Source: Streptomyces sp. Edi2 (GTDB lineage Bacteria; Actinomycetota; Actinomycetes; Streptomycetales; Streptomycetaceae). Taken from it: a DNA stretch of 64,000 nucleotides. Where the stretch lies: NCBI RefSeq assembly GCF_040253635.1, contig NZ_JBEJGX010000003.1, forward strand, positions 5,729,501 to 5,793,500. Reading direction: 5' to 3'. Below, piece by piece: positions 16,229 through 24,820 of this stretch. A model generated the notes under the pieces. It saw only the letters and a program-made list of their open reading frames with translations. It did not search any database and had not been told where the DNA came from. The position numbers and the translations under genes were made by a program. Numbering within the stretch: the first letter of the stretch is position 1; the number at the start of each line of letters is the position of its first letter.

Positions 16229-16318
16229 CCGGTTGCGCCCGCCGCCCGTGCCGGTTGCGGTCGCCGCCGAGGTGGTTGCGCCCGCTGCCGGGCCGGTTGC
16301 GCCCGCCGTCGTGCCGGT
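16229..16318. repeat. Four tandem copies of a 21-22-bp GGTTGCGCCCGCCG-like unit
   Basis: GGTTGC begins at 16231, 16253, 16274 and 16295. The repeat fills the space between convergent genes; no hairpin terminator is clearer here. Confidence 0.75.
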
Positions 16319-16324
16319 CCCGGA

Positions 16325-16648
16325 TCAGCGCCCGTGGAAGGCCGTGACCATCGCCTGCATGTCCTCCTGGAACGAACAGCTCAGCGCGAGCCACGAGCCG
16401 TCGACGAAGACCAGGTCGAAGCGGCCGCGGGGGAACGTCATGCGCGGCCTGGGCCGCAGCTCCGCAATGTTCGAGAGCTGTACCTGGGCGGCGACTTCCA
16501 GCTCGGGCTCGTGCTCCCGCCACCCGGTGGCCTGGTCCGTCAGCACGAACAGCCGCCGGTCGGTGAGCGCCTGGTGCCGGGGCGAGCCGCCCGCGTTGGT
16601 GACCTGGACGAGGAACCGGCCGGCCATGCTGGTCCAGCTGCCCTCCAT
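16325..16648 (-). CDS. Conserved small hypothetical protein
   Basis: 107 residues from ATG 16648 (an ATG at 16627 is an alternative). The sequence RFLVQVTNAGGSPRHQALTDRRLFVLTD and FDLVFVDGSWLALSCSFQEDMQAMVTAFHG suggests a small beta-rich, PH-like fold; no catalytic motif. Upstream, TACTAT on the minus strand near 16728-16733 could be its -10, so the mRNA may have a leader of about 70 bases. I do not recognise a function. Confidence 0.6.
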   Translation of the reverse strand: MEGSWTSMAGRFLVQVTNAGGSPRHQALTDRRLFVLTDQATGWREHEPELEVAAQVQLSNIAELRPRPRMTFPRGRFDLVFVDGSWLALSCSFQEDMQAMVTAFHGR

Positions 16649-16750
16649 GGGCTTGGATCGCGGAGTTGCCGGGCGGCGGCCGGGCGGGCCACCGGCCGGG
16701 ATGCCGTCGTCGTGCGGCGAGTCAATAGTAGTTAAAGATGCGGACAGCAG

Positions 16751-16783
16751 TGTGGGGCCCCGCCCAAAAGCGGGGCCCCACAA
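16751..16783. terminator. Terminator after the aldehyde dehydrogenase operon
   Basis: TGTGGGGCCCCGC (16751-16763) pairs perfectly with GCGGGGCCCCACA (16770-16782) around a 6-base loop. Confidence 0.88.
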
Positions 16784-16846
16784 GGGCATTGGTGACGGTG
16801 CGCCGTAAGACGGCCGGAACAGGCCCGGCGCAGCCCTCCGTCAGGC

Positions 16847-17713
16847 TTAGACGCCCATTGGATGCCACACGGTCTTCGTCTCCAGGAAGCTCAGCAGGCG
16901 GCCGGTGCCGGGGTCGGCGGTCCAGTTCACCGTCCCCGGGCGGAGCACCCGCTTGAGGTTGTCGGCCGCGGCCTTCTCCAGCTCCGTCGCCAGCTCCTGG
17001 CCGGCACCCGCGAGATCGAGGGCGTTGACGTCCTGGTGGGCGGCGAGCGGAGCGCCCAGCTCCGCCGTACGGCCCGAGAGGATGTTGACCACGCCGCCCG
17101 GGAGATCGGACGTGGCGAGCACCTCGGCCAGCGACAGGGCGGGCAGCGGGGCGTCCTCGGCGGCCGCCACGACCACCGTGTTGCCGGTGACGATCGCCGG
17201 GGCGATCACCGAGACGAGGCCGAGGAACGATGAGTCCTGGGGGGCCAGGACCGCGACCACACCGGTCGGCTCCGGGGAGGAGAGGTTGAAGTACGGCCCG
17301 GCCACCGGGTTGGCGCTGCCGGCGATCTGGGCGACTTTGTCGGACCAGCCCGCGTACCAGACCCAGCGGTCGATGGCCGCGTCGACCTGGGCGGCGGCCT
17401 TCGCCTTCGACAGGCCCTCGGCGGCGGCCACCTCGGCGGTGAACTGGTCGCGGCGGCCCTCCAGCATCTCGGCGACGCGGTAGAGGATCTGTCCGCGGTT
17501 GTAGGCCGTGGCGCCCGACCAGCCGCCGAACGCCTTACGGGCGGCGGTCACCGCGTCCCGGGCGTCCTTGCGGGAGGCCAGCGGCGCGTTGGCGAGCCAT
17601 GTGCCCTTGGAGTCGGTCACCTCGTACACCCGCCCGCTCTCGGACCGGGGGAACTTGCCCCCGACGTACAGCTTGTAGGTCTTGAGCACACTCAAGCGGT
17701 CAACAGTGTTCAT
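16847..17713 (-). CDS. Truncated aldehyde dehydrogenase-family protein without cysteine
   Basis: 288 residues, about 60% of a normal aldehyde dehydrogenase. The N-terminal and NAD-binding parts are recognisable (YVGGKFPRSESGRVYEV, then GVVAVLAPQDSSFLGLVSVIAPAIVTGNTVVV), but the ELGGK motif is degraded to ALDLAGAGQEL and the catalytic domain is absent. The protein contains no cysteine at all, so it cannot form the thiohemiacetal. Its start overlaps the stop of the complete enzyme (TGATG), suggesting a coupled partner or pseudo-subunit rather than an independent enzyme (inference). Confidence 0.85.
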   Translation of the reverse strand: MNTVDRLSVLKTYKLYVGGKFPRSESGRVYEVTDSKGTWLANAPLASRKDARDAVTAARKAFGGWSGATAYNRGQILYRVAEMLEGRRDQFTAEVAAAEGLSKAKAAAQVDAAIDRWVWYAGWSDKVAQIAGSANPVAGPYFNLSSPEPTGVVAVLAPQDSSFLGLVSVIAPAIVTGNTVVVAAAEDAPLPALSLAEVLATSDLPGGVVNILSGRTAELGAPLAAHQDVNALDLAGAGQELATELEKAAADNLKRVLRPGTVNWTADPGTGRLLSFLETKTVWHPMGV

Positions 17714-19164
17714 CAGCGCGCGCCCTCCGGGCTCGACGGGGCGAGGTACGCCTCCAGACCGTGCCGGCCGCCCTCGCGGCCGTAGCCCGACTCCTTGTAG
17801 CCGCCGAAGGGCGAGGCCGGGTCGAACTTGTTGAACGTGTTGGACCAGACGATGCCCGCACGCAGCTTGTTCGCCATCCACAGCATCCGCGAGCCCTTCT
17901 CCGTCCAGATGCCGGCGGAGAGTCCGTACGGGGTGTTGTTGGCCTTCTCCACGGCCTCCGCGGGGGTGCGGAAGGTCAGCACGGACAGCACCGGGCCGAA
18001 GATCTCCTCGCGGGCGATGCGGTGCGCCTGGGTGACGCCGGTGAACAGCGTCGGGGCGAACCAGTAGCCGGAGGAGGGGAGCTCGCAGGACGGCGACCAG
18101 CGCTCGGCGCCCTCGGCCTCGCCCGCGTCGGCCAGCGCGGTGATCCGGGCCAGCTGCTCCGCGGAGTTGATGGCGCCGATGTCGGTGTTCTTGTCGAGCG
18201 GGTCGCCCACGCGCAGGGTCCGCATCCGGCGCTTGAGGGCGTCCAGCAGCTCGTCGGCCACCGACTCCTGGACCAGCAGGCGCGAGCCCGCGCAGCAGAC
18301 GTGGCCCTGGTTGAAGAAGATGCCGTTGACGATGCCCTCGACGGCCTGGTCGAGCGGCGCGTCGTCGAAGACGATGTTCGCCGCCTTGCCGCCCAGCTCC
18401 AGGGTGACCTTCTTGTCGGTGCCGGCGACCGTACGGGCGATGGCCTTGCCGACCTCGGTGGAGCCGGTGAAGGCCACCTTGTCGATGCCGGGGTGCCCGA
18501 CCAGGGAGGCGCCCGTGGAGCCGTCGCCGGTGAGGATGTTGACGACACCCTTGGGCAGGCCCGCCTGGCGGCAGATGTCCGCGAAGAACAGAGCGGACAG
18601 CGGGGTCGTCTCGGCGGGCTTGAGGACCACGGTGTTGCCGGTCGCCAGCGCCGGGGCGATCTTCCACGCGAGCATCAGGAGGGGGAAGTTCCAGGGGATG
18701 ACCTGGCCGGCGACGCCCAGGGGGCGCGGGTTGGCGCCGTACCCCGCGTGGTCGAGCTTGTCGGCCCAGCCCGCGTAGTAGAAGAAGTGCGCGGCGACCA
18801 GCGGCAGGTCGGCGTCCCGGGACTCGCGGATCGGCTTGCCGTTGTCCAGGGACTCCAGCACGGCCAGCTCGCGCGAGCGCTCCTGGATGATCCGGGCGAT
18901 CCGGAAGAGGTACTTGGCCCGCTCGGCGCCGGGCAGCGCGGACCACTTCTCGAAGGCCTTGCGGGCGGCCTTCACGGCACGGTCGACGTCCTCGGCGCTC
19001 GCCTGGGCGACCTCGGAGAGGACTTCCTCGGACGACGGGGAGACGGTCTTGAAGACCTTGCCGTCGGAGGCCGGGGCGAACTCGCCGTCGATGAACAGGC
19101 CGTAGGACGGCGCGATGTCGACGACCGCGCGGGACTCGGGTGCGGGTGCGTAATCGAAGGTCAT
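17713..19164 (-). CDS. NAD(P)-dependent aldehyde dehydrogenase
   Basis: 483 residues, complete. Visible are GQVIPWNFP (153-161), the nucleotide loop FTGSTEVGK (232-240), the general base Glu256 in TLELGGK and Cys290 in FFNQGHVCCAGSR, where the usual Gln two residues before Cys is His. It lies 7 bases after deoC in the same operon, so acetaldehyde released by deoxyribose-phosphate aldolase is a plausible substrate (inference). Confidence 0.93.
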   Translation of the reverse strand: MTFDYAPAPESRAVVDIAPSYGLFIDGEFAPASDGKVFKTVSPSSEEVLSEVAQASAEDVDRAVKAARKAFEKWSALPGAERAKYLFRIARIIQERSRELAVLESLDNGKPIRESRDADLPLVAAHFFYYAGWADKLDHAGYGANPRPLGVAGQVIPWNFPLLMLAWKIAPALATGNTVVLKPAETTPLSALFFADICRQAGLPKGVVNILTGDGSTGASLVGHPGIDKVAFTGSTEVGKAIARTVAGTDKKVTLELGGKAANIVFDDAPLDQAVEGIVNGIFFNQGHVCCAGSRLLVQESVADELLDALKRRMRTLRVGDPLDKNTDIGAINSAEQLARITALADAGEAEGAERWSPSCELPSSGYWFAPTLFTGVTQAHRIAREEIFGPVLSVLTFRTPAEAVEKANNTPYGLSAGIWTEKGSRMLWMANKLRAGIVWSNTFNKFDPASPFGGYKESGYGREGGRHGLEAYLAPSSPEGAR

Positions 19165-19171
19165 GGGAGCC

Positions 19172-20200
19172 TCAGTCCACCGTGACGTAGTCGGGGCCGG
19201 AGTAGCGGCCGGTGCTGAGCTTCTGGCGCTGCATCAGCAGGTCGTTGAGGAGGCTGGAGGCGCCGAAGCGGAACCAGTCGGCGGTCAGCCAGGGCTCGCC
19301 GAGGGTTTCGTTGACCATGACCAGGTACTTGATCGCGTCCTTGGTCGTACGGATACCGCCGGCCGGCTTCACCCCGACCTGGACGCCGGTCGTGGCGTGG
19401 AAGTCGCGGACCGCCTCCAGCATCAGGAGGGTGACCGGCGGGGTGGCGTTGACGGCGACCTTGCCGGTGGAGGTCTTGATGAAGTCGGCGCCCGCGAGCA
19501 TCGCCAGCCAGGAGACCCGGCGGACGTTGTCGTACGTCTGGAGCTCGCCGGTCTCGAAGATGACCTTGAGGTGCGCGGCCGTGCCTCCCCCAGTCTCCGA
19601 CCGGGAGGTGCCCCCAGGGCGGGCGCAGGCCTCCTTGACGGCCTTGATCTCCTCGAAGACGTCCATGTAGCGGCCGGAGAGGAAGGCGCCCCGGTCGATC
19701 ACCATGTCGATCTCGTCGGCGCCGGCCGCGACCGCGTCACGGGTGTCGGCGAGCTTGACCGGCAGCGCGGCGCGGCCGGCCGGGAAGGCGGTGGCGACGG
19801 ACGCGACGTGGATACCCGAGTCGCCGAGCGCTTCCTTGGCCGTGGCGACCATGTCCGGGTAGACGCAGATCGCCGCGACCTTGGGGCTGGTGCGGTCGGT
19901 GGGGTCCGGGTGGACGCCCTTGGCGCACAGCGCCCGGACCTTGCCCGGGGTGTCCGCGCCTTCGAGGGTCGTCAGGTCGATCATCGAGATGGCGAGATCG
20001 ATGGCGTACGCCTTCGCCGTCGTCTTGATCGAGCGGGTGCCGAGGGTGGCGGCGCGGGCTTCGAGGCCGACCGCGTCGACACCGGGGAGGCCGTGGAGGA
20101 AGCGGCGCAGCGCACCGTCGTCGGCGGTCACGTCCGCCATTGACGCCAGACGCCCCGCGGCTTCCTTGCCGTATGCGGGAACAGTGATGGGCATGGTCAC
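19172..20200 (-). CDS. deoC: Deoxyribose-phosphate aldolase
   Basis: 342 residues from GTG 20200 (ATG 20194 is the alternative). It splits 2-deoxyribose-5-phosphate into glyceraldehyde-3-phosphate and acetaldehyde. The TIM-barrel motifs are VAAICVYPDMV, DEIDMVIDRGAFLSG and the Schiff-base Lys in GADFIKTSTGK. Odd: an Arg/Gly/Ser/Thr-rich stretch (RPGGTSRSETGGGT, about residues 194-207) interrupts the usual run from KEAC to AHLKVIFETGEL and is encoded by a dispersed hairpin repeat. First gene of deoC-aldehyde dehydrogenase-truncated aldehyde dehydrogenase. Confidence 0.95.
   Translation of the reverse strand: MTMPITVPAYGKEAAGRLASMADVTADDGALRRFLHGLPGVDAVGLEARAATLGTRSIKTTAKAYAIDLAISMIDLTTLEGADTPGKVRALCAKGVHPDPTDRTSPKVAAICVYPDMVATAKEALGDSGIHVASVATAFPAGRAALPVKLADTRDAVAAGADEIDMVIDRGAFLSGRYMDVFEEIKAVKEACARPGGTSRSETGGGTAAHLKVIFETGELQTYDNVRRVSWLAMLAGADFIKTSTGKVAVNATPPVTLLMLEAVRDFHATTGVQVGVKPAGGIRTTKDAIKYLVMVNETLGEPWLTADWFRFGASSLLNDLLMQRQKLSTGRYSGPDYVTVD
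19584..19617. repeat. Dispersed hairpin repeat inserted in the deoC coding region
   Basis: CCTCCCCCAG (19584-19593), a spacer, CCGGGAGG (19601-19608) and TGCCCCCAG follow the same order as the intergenic copies at 46660-46692 and 49323-49355. Its length keeps deoC in frame. Confidence 0.8.
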
Positions 20201-20206
20201 GAGGTG

Positions 20207-20225
20207 AGCATATCTACGCGCGTAG
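20207..20225 (-). promoter_or_regulatory. deoC promoter: palindromic operator and -10 hexamer
   Basis: CTACGCGCGTAG (20214-20225) is followed on the minus strand after one base by TATGCT (20212-20207), then six bases to GTG at 20200. This suggests a leaderless deoC mRNA with an operator abutting the -10. Confidence 0.7.
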
Positions 20226-20442
20226 CGCCATGTCATCCCCTTCGGCTGTCCGAATCCGGCCGGACGGGGGCGGGGGAGAGGGGGAGCCGGCGGCCCCCAC
20301 GTGCCCGGTTACCAGCCCCTGCACGCCCGGTCACCGGCGCCGGATGCGACCGTACCCGGGCCCCGAGGCGCTCCCCGTCCCGCGTGCGAATGATGCCGTA
20401 ACGCAATGTCCGGCATCCGGACGGTCAGGCAGAATCGGCGGC

Positions 20443-21069
20443 ATGACGACCCAGGACCGGTCCACCCCGCCCCAGCAGCAGTACGCGGAGCGCAGCTACC
20501 GCTCGCCCGCGGCCCTCGCGGGCGGCGTACTGCTCCTCCTGCTCGGCGGCTGGCTCGGCGGCGACGCGCTGCTGCGGGGCGCCGCGCACACCAAGCTGAT
20601 GGCGGTCTTCGCGCTGCTCATCGGCGTGCCGCTGGTGGTCGCCTACACCCTGCGGCCGCTGGTGCGGGCGGGCGATGACCGGCTGATGGTGCGCAATCCG
20701 TTCCGTACGGTCACGCTGCCGTGGGGCGCGGTGGAGACGCTGCGCGCGGCGTTCTCGACCGAGGCGGTCAGCAGCTCCGGCACGACGTACCAGCTGTGGG
20801 CGATCCCGGTCTCGCTGCGGCAGCGGAAGAAGGCCGGCCGGCAGGCGCGGCGGGGTGCCGCGCCCGGGCCCCGGTTCGGACCGCAGGCCGACGCCGGCCC
20901 GGCGCCGCTCGCGCTGGCCGACCAGGCCCTCGCGGAGCTCCGTGAGGTGCGGGAGCGCGCCGAGGGCCGCGAGAGTGCCCAGGGCGAGCCGGTGGTGCGC
21001 TGGGCGTACGCGATCATCGCGCCGGTCGTGGTGGGCGCGGCCGGGCTGGCCGTGATGGTGGCGCTGTAA
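20443..21069 (+). CDS. PH-domain-like membrane protein
   Basis: 208 residues. Two hydrophobic segments near the N-terminus (PAALAGGVLLLLLGGWLGG and KLMAVFALLIGVPLVVAYTL), a bacterial PH-like beta domain (DDRLMVRNPFRTVTLPWGAVETL, TTYQLWAIPVSL), a charged linker and a C-terminal membrane segment (RWAYAIIAPVVVGAAGLAVMVAL). Function unknown. Monocistronic, divergent from deoC. Confidence 0.75.
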   Translation: MTTQDRSTPPQQQYAERSYRSPAALAGGVLLLLLGGWLGGDALLRGAAHTKLMAVFALLIGVPLVVAYTLRPLVRAGDDRLMVRNPFRTVTLPWGAVETLRAAFSTEAVSSSGTTYQLWAIPVSLRQRKKAGRQARRGAAPGPRFGPQADAGPAPLALADQALAELREVRERAEGRESAQGEPVVRWAYAIIAPVVVGAAGLAVMVAL

Positions 21070-21208
21070 GGGCGGTGCTGTAAGAGCGGCGCTGTAAGGG
21101 CGGCGCACCGTCACCCCGCCCCTCAGCAAACCCCTGAGAAAACCCCGGGAGCCCCCTCAGCAAACCCCGGGGGGCCTCCGGAAACCCCGGAAGCCCCCGG
21201 AACACCCC
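21063..21208. repeat. Tandem repeats between the PH-like gene and the mutase gene
   Basis: Three copies of a 14-bp unit (GCTGTAAGGGCGGT) begin at 21063, 21077 and 21091; the first contains the upstream gene's stop codon. 21123-21205 then carries AC-rich units related to CCCCTCAGCAAACCCC. Confidence 0.7.
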
Positions 21209-22903
21209 TCAGATTCCGGCCGCCGCCGCCATGTCCCGCTTGAGGGACGCCAGCGCCGTGGCGGCCTTCGTCCGGGCCGCGAGCAGCGCCTCGGGAGAGG
21301 CCACCGGGACCACGACCTCCAGGTAGCACTTGAGCTTGGGCTCGGTGCCGCTGGGACGGACCACCACGCGGGCGGCCTCGATACCGGCCTCCGGCGAACC
21401 GGACAGGTAGTAGCGCAGGCCATCGGTCGGCGGCAGCGTCTCCGTGCCCTGGTTCAGGTCGTCGGCCCGGGCCACGGCCAGGCCCGCCAGCGCGGTCGGC
21501 GGCTGCTCGCGCAGCGTGCGCATCGCGTCGGCGATCAGCGACAGGTCCTCGACGCGGACCGAGAGCTGGTCGGTGGCGTGCAGCCCGAATTCCAGCGCCA
21601 GGTCGTCGAGCAGGTCGGCGAGGGTGCGCCCGGACTGCTTGAGCTCCGCGGCCAGCTCGGTGATCAGCAGTGCGGCGGTGATGCCGTCCTTGTCGCGTAC
21701 ACCCTCCGGGTCGACGCAGTAGCCGAGCGCTTCCTCGAAGGCGTACCGCAGGCCGTCCACCCGCGCCAGCCACTTGAAGCCGGTCAGCGTCTCCTCGTAC
21801 GGGAGCGACGAGGCGGCCGCGATACGGGACATCAGCTGGGAGGAGACGATGGTCGTCGCGAAGGTGCCGGACGCGCGCTTGCTCACCAGATGGGCGGCGA
21901 GCAGCGCGCCGACCTCGTCGCCGCGCAGCATCCGCCAGCCGTCCGGCGTACCGGGGTCGGGGACGGCGACGGCGCAGCGGTCCGCGTCGGGGTCGTTGGC
22001 GATCACGATGTCGGCGTCCGCGGCCCGGTCGCGGGCGGTGGCGAACGCGAGGTCCATCGCGCCCGGCTCCTCCGGGTTGGGGAAGGCGACCGTCGGGAAG
22101 TCCGGGTCCGGCTCGGCCTGTTCCGTGACGACCACCGGGGCCGGGAACCCGGCCCGGGCGAAGGCGCCGACGAGGGTGTCCCGGCCGACGCCGTGCATCG
22201 GGGTGTAGACGACCTTGGTGTCCCGGGGAGAGCCGGGCGTCAGGACCGCGTCGGTACGCGCCAGATAGGCGTGCAGGACCGCCTCGTCGAGGGTTTCCCA
22301 GCCGGCCTCGGGGCGCGGTACGCCGGCCAGCGGGCCGACCGCGGCGATCTCGGCGGCGATCTCGCCGTCCGCGGGCGGCACGATCTGTGAACCGTCGCCC
22401 AGGTAGACCTTGTAGCCGTTGTCGCGCGGCGGGTTGTGGCTGGCGGTGACCTCGACACCGGCCACCGCGCCCAGGTGCCTGATCGCGAAGGCCAGGACCG
22501 GGGTGGGCAGCGGGTGCGGCAGCACCGCGGCGCGCAGGCCCGCGCCGACCATCACGGCCGCCGTGTCGCGGGCGAAGTCGGCGCTCTTGTGGCGGGCGTC
22601 GTAGCCGATGACGACCAGCCCGGCGCCGTCGCCCTGCGCCTTGAGGTACGCGGCGAGACCGGCCGCGGCGCGGATGACCACCGAGCGGTTCATCCGCATC
22701 GGGCCCGCGCCCAGCTCCCCGCGCAGCCCGGCGGTGCCGAACTGGAGGGTGCCGGCGAACCGCGCGGCCAGCTCGGCCGCGATTCGGTCGTCGCCGGCGG
22801 CGGCCTCGATGAGCTTGGACAGCTCCTCGCGGGTCTCCGGGTCGGGGTCCTCGGCCAGCCATGCCTGGGCCCGGTTGATCAGCTCCGCGGGATCGGTAGC
22901 CAC
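21209..22903 (-). CDS. Phosphomannomutase/phosphoglucomutase-type phosphosugar mutase
   Basis: 564 residues from GTG 22903 with AGGAG ten bases upstream. Alpha-D-phosphohexomutase motifs: QFGTAGLRGELGAG, the phosphoserine loop EVTASHNPPRDNGYKV, the Mg-binding loop IANDPDADRCAV, and the C-terminal phosphate-binding RPSGTEPKLKCYLEV. Because it follows pnp on the same strand, 315 bases away, and near deoC, it may act as the phosphopentomutase (ribose/deoxyribose-1-phosphate to 5-phosphate) of nucleoside catabolism; that substrate is inference. Confidence 0.92.
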   Translation of the reverse strand: MATDPAELINRAQAWLAEDPDPETREELSKLIEAAAGDDRIAAELAARFAGTLQFGTAGLRGELGAGPMRMNRSVVIRAAAGLAAYLKAQGDGAGLVVIGYDARHKSADFARDTAAVMVGAGLRAAVLPHPLPTPVLAFAIRHLGAVAGVEVTASHNPPRDNGYKVYLGDGSQIVPPADGEIAAEIAAVGPLAGVPRPEAGWETLDEAVLHAYLARTDAVLTPGSPRDTKVVYTPMHGVGRDTLVGAFARAGFPAPVVVTEQAEPDPDFPTVAFPNPEEPGAMDLAFATARDRAADADIVIANDPDADRCAVAVPDPGTPDGWRMLRGDEVGALLAAHLVSKRASGTFATTIVSSQLMSRIAAASSLPYEETLTGFKWLARVDGLRYAFEEALGYCVDPEGVRDKDGITAALLITELAAELKQSGRTLADLLDDLALEFGLHATDQLSVRVEDLSLIADAMRTLREQPPTALAGLAVARADDLNQGTETLPPTDGLRYYLSGSPEAGIEAARVVVRPSGTEPKLKCYLEVVVPVASPEALLAARTKAATALASLKRDMAAAAGI

Positions 22904-23217
22904 GTGATGCTCCTGACGGTGAATGCGGGTGGGGGCGCGCTGGGGGCAGCTGCCGGGGGAGACCCCGCCCGGCTCGTCACGCATACCCGCCCAGCGCATG
23001 AGGGGAGCCGCAGAACCGGCCAATGCCGCTGGATGGCAGCGTGCGGGAGACGGCGGCGCCGCACGGCGGGGCGGGCCGGCCGGCGGCCCGGGCGGTGCGG
23101 CGGGCGCCCGGCCGGTGCGGTGGGGACGGCGGGGGGCGGCCCGGCGGGTATGTCGCGCACCCGCCGCGGCCGTCGCCCGTCATCGCCCCGGGTCCGGCGC
23201 CGGAGCGCCGGGGTGCC
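22904..23217. other. Spacer between pnp and the mutase gene
   Basis: About 315 bases of very high GC without a supported gene. A CCCCGG...CCGGGG stem-loop (about 23187-23213) sits just after the pnp stop and may weaken readthrough. Confidence 0.5.
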
Positions 23218-24039
23218 TCAGAGCTTGCCGAGCACCTGGGCGAGCAGGCTGCCCATCCGGGTCGCGGAGTCGCGGCCGGCCTGCAGCACCTCTTCGTGGT
23301 TGAGCGGTTCGCCCGTCATACCGGCGGCGAGGTTCGTCACCAGCGACAGCCCGAGCACCTCGGCGCCGGCCTCCCGCGCCGCGATGGCCTCCAGGACCGT
23401 GGACATGCCGACCAGGTCGGCGCCCAGCGTCCGGATCATCTTGATCTCGGCCGGGGTCTCGTAGTGCGGGCCGGGGAACTGGGCGTAGACGCCCTCCTCC
23501 AGGCTCGGGTCGACCTCCTTGCACAGCGCGCGCAGCCGCGGCGAGTACAGGTCCGTCAGGTCGACGAAGTTCGCGCCGGCGATCGGGGAGGTGGCGGTCA
23601 GGTTGAGGTGGTCGCTGATGAGGACCGGCTGGCCGGGGCGCATGCCGTCGCGCAGACCGCCGCACCCGTTGGTGAGCACGATGGTCTTGCAGCCGGCCGC
23701 GGCGGCGGTACGGACGCCGTGCGCGACCGCGGCGACGCCACGGCCCTCGTAGTAGTGCGTACGGCCCAGGAAGACCAGCGCCCGCTTGTCGCCGATCCGG
23801 TACGAGCGGATCGTGCCGCCGTGTCCGGCGACGGCCGGCGGCGGGAAGCCGGGCAGCTCGGTGACGGGGAATTCGTGCTCGGGCGCGCCCAGGGCCTCGG
23901 CGGCCGGCGCCCAGCCGGAGCCCATCACCAGGGCGACGTCATGGGTCTCGGCGCCGGTCAGCTGGCGCAGACGGGCGGCGGCGTCGGCGGCGGCGCCCTG
24001 CGGGTCGCGCGCGATGTCCGGGGTAACAGATGCGTTCAC
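23218..24039 (-). CDS. Purine nucleoside phosphorylase
   Basis: 273 residues from GTG 24039, trimeric PNP/MTAP family: [15 protein letters not shown] (phosphate loop), [39 protein letters not shown] and [32 protein letters not shown]. It phosphorolyses inosine/guanosine and deoxy forms to base and (deoxy)ribose-1-phosphate, the step after Add. The promoter carries the shared palindrome and a -10 seven bases from the GTG. Confidence 0.95.
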   Translation of the reverse strand: MNASVTPDIARDPQGAAADAAARLRQLTGAETHDVALVMGSGWAPAAEALGAPEHEFPVTELPGFPPPAVAGHGGTIRSYRIGDKRALVFLGRTHYYEGRGVAAVAHGVRTAAAAGCKTIVLTNGCGGLRDGMRPGQPVLISDHLNLTATSPIAGANFVDLTDLYSPRLRALCKEVDPSLEEGVYAQFPGPHYETPAEIKMIRTLGADLVGMSTVLEAIAAREAGAEVLGLSLVTNLAAGMTGEPLNHEEVLQAGRDSATRMGSLLAQVLGKL

Positions 24040-24046
24040 GCGGACG

Positions 24047-24076
24047 AGGGTAGCCGGTAATCCCCTACGCGCGTAG
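24047..24076 (-). promoter_or_regulatory. pnp promoter: palindromic operator and -10 hexamer
   Basis: On the minus strand CTACGCGCGTAG (24076-24065) is followed by 12 bases, TACCCT (24052-24047) and seven bases before GTG 24039, implying a leaderless mRNA. Confidence 0.7.
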
Positions 24077-24242
24077 ATGTGTCTGCTCACGGGACCGGGA
24101 TCGTTCTCTTGTGGTTTTTGCCAAAGGCGTCGTCCCGGGCGCGTCGCGGCACCCGTACGGCGGTGCGTCCCGGGGTACGCCCGGCGCGCGTCCGGCCCGC
24201 GTCCCGTGGTGCGCCCGGCGGTGCCCCCGCCCCGGCCGCCCC

Positions 24243-24680
24243 TCAGCAGGGCCGCTTGCGCAGCTCCATCACATAGTCGTGCGGTGCGCCCGCCGACTCC
24301 GCGGCGTCCGCGATCTCGCCCAGATAGCGGGCGGACGGCAGACCGCCCTCATAGCCGTTGAGGACGTAGATCCACGCCGTCTCGTCGCCGTCGAGGGTGT
24401 GCACCCGCACCCGCATCCGGCGGTAGATGTCCATGCCCACGCCCTCCCAGCGGTCCATGGACTCCTCGTCCATGGGCGCGATGTCGTAGAGCGCGACGAA
24501 GAGCTGGGAGGCGGGGGATTCGACGACCGTCGCCAGCGCGCCCTCCCAGCCCATCTGCTCGCCGCCGAAGGTGAGCCGCCAGCCGTCCAGCCAGCCGGTG
24601 CCGCGCAGCGGCGAGTGCGGTGCGCGGCGGGACATCAGCCGCGCGTCGAGGTTGCCGGCGTACGCGGCGTAGAGCGACAT
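24243..24680 (-). CDS. Gamma-glutamylcyclotransferase-like (AIG2/GGCT fold) protein
   Basis: 145 residues. The N-terminal YAAYAGNLD is the GGCT substrate loop (Y-G-S-N-L type, here Y-A-G-N-L), and [13 protein letters not shown] holds the conserved acidic catalytic region; the rest fits the small beta-barrel fold. Family members release 5-oxoproline from gamma-glutamyl compounds, but bacterial stand-alone members are mostly uncharacterised. Divergent from the flavoprotein gene. Confidence 0.8.
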   Translation of the reverse strand: MSLYAAYAGNLDARLMSRRAPHSPLRGTGWLDGWRLTFGGEQMGWEGALATVVESPASQLFVALYDIAPMDEESMDRWEGVGMDIYRRMRVRVHTLDGDETAWIYVLNGYEGGLPSARYLGEIADAAESAGAPHDYVMELRKRPC

Positions 24681-24820
24681 GGTTCCGAGGGTACGGGAGG
24701 TTGACCGCCGGGCCCGTGGTACCGGAGGTTCGCACAAGAGGCCTGGCCGGACGCGCCCCGGCTGCCCGTGGAGGGCACAGGCCGCCCCCGGGGGAGAGCG
24801 GCGTACGGGTGTGCGGGACA

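Noticed and set aside
16847..18946. A single 699-codon fusion of both aldehyde dehydrogenase genes
   Set aside because: Residues before the ATG at 17713 are out of frame with the first enzyme; the TGATG junction shows two genes.
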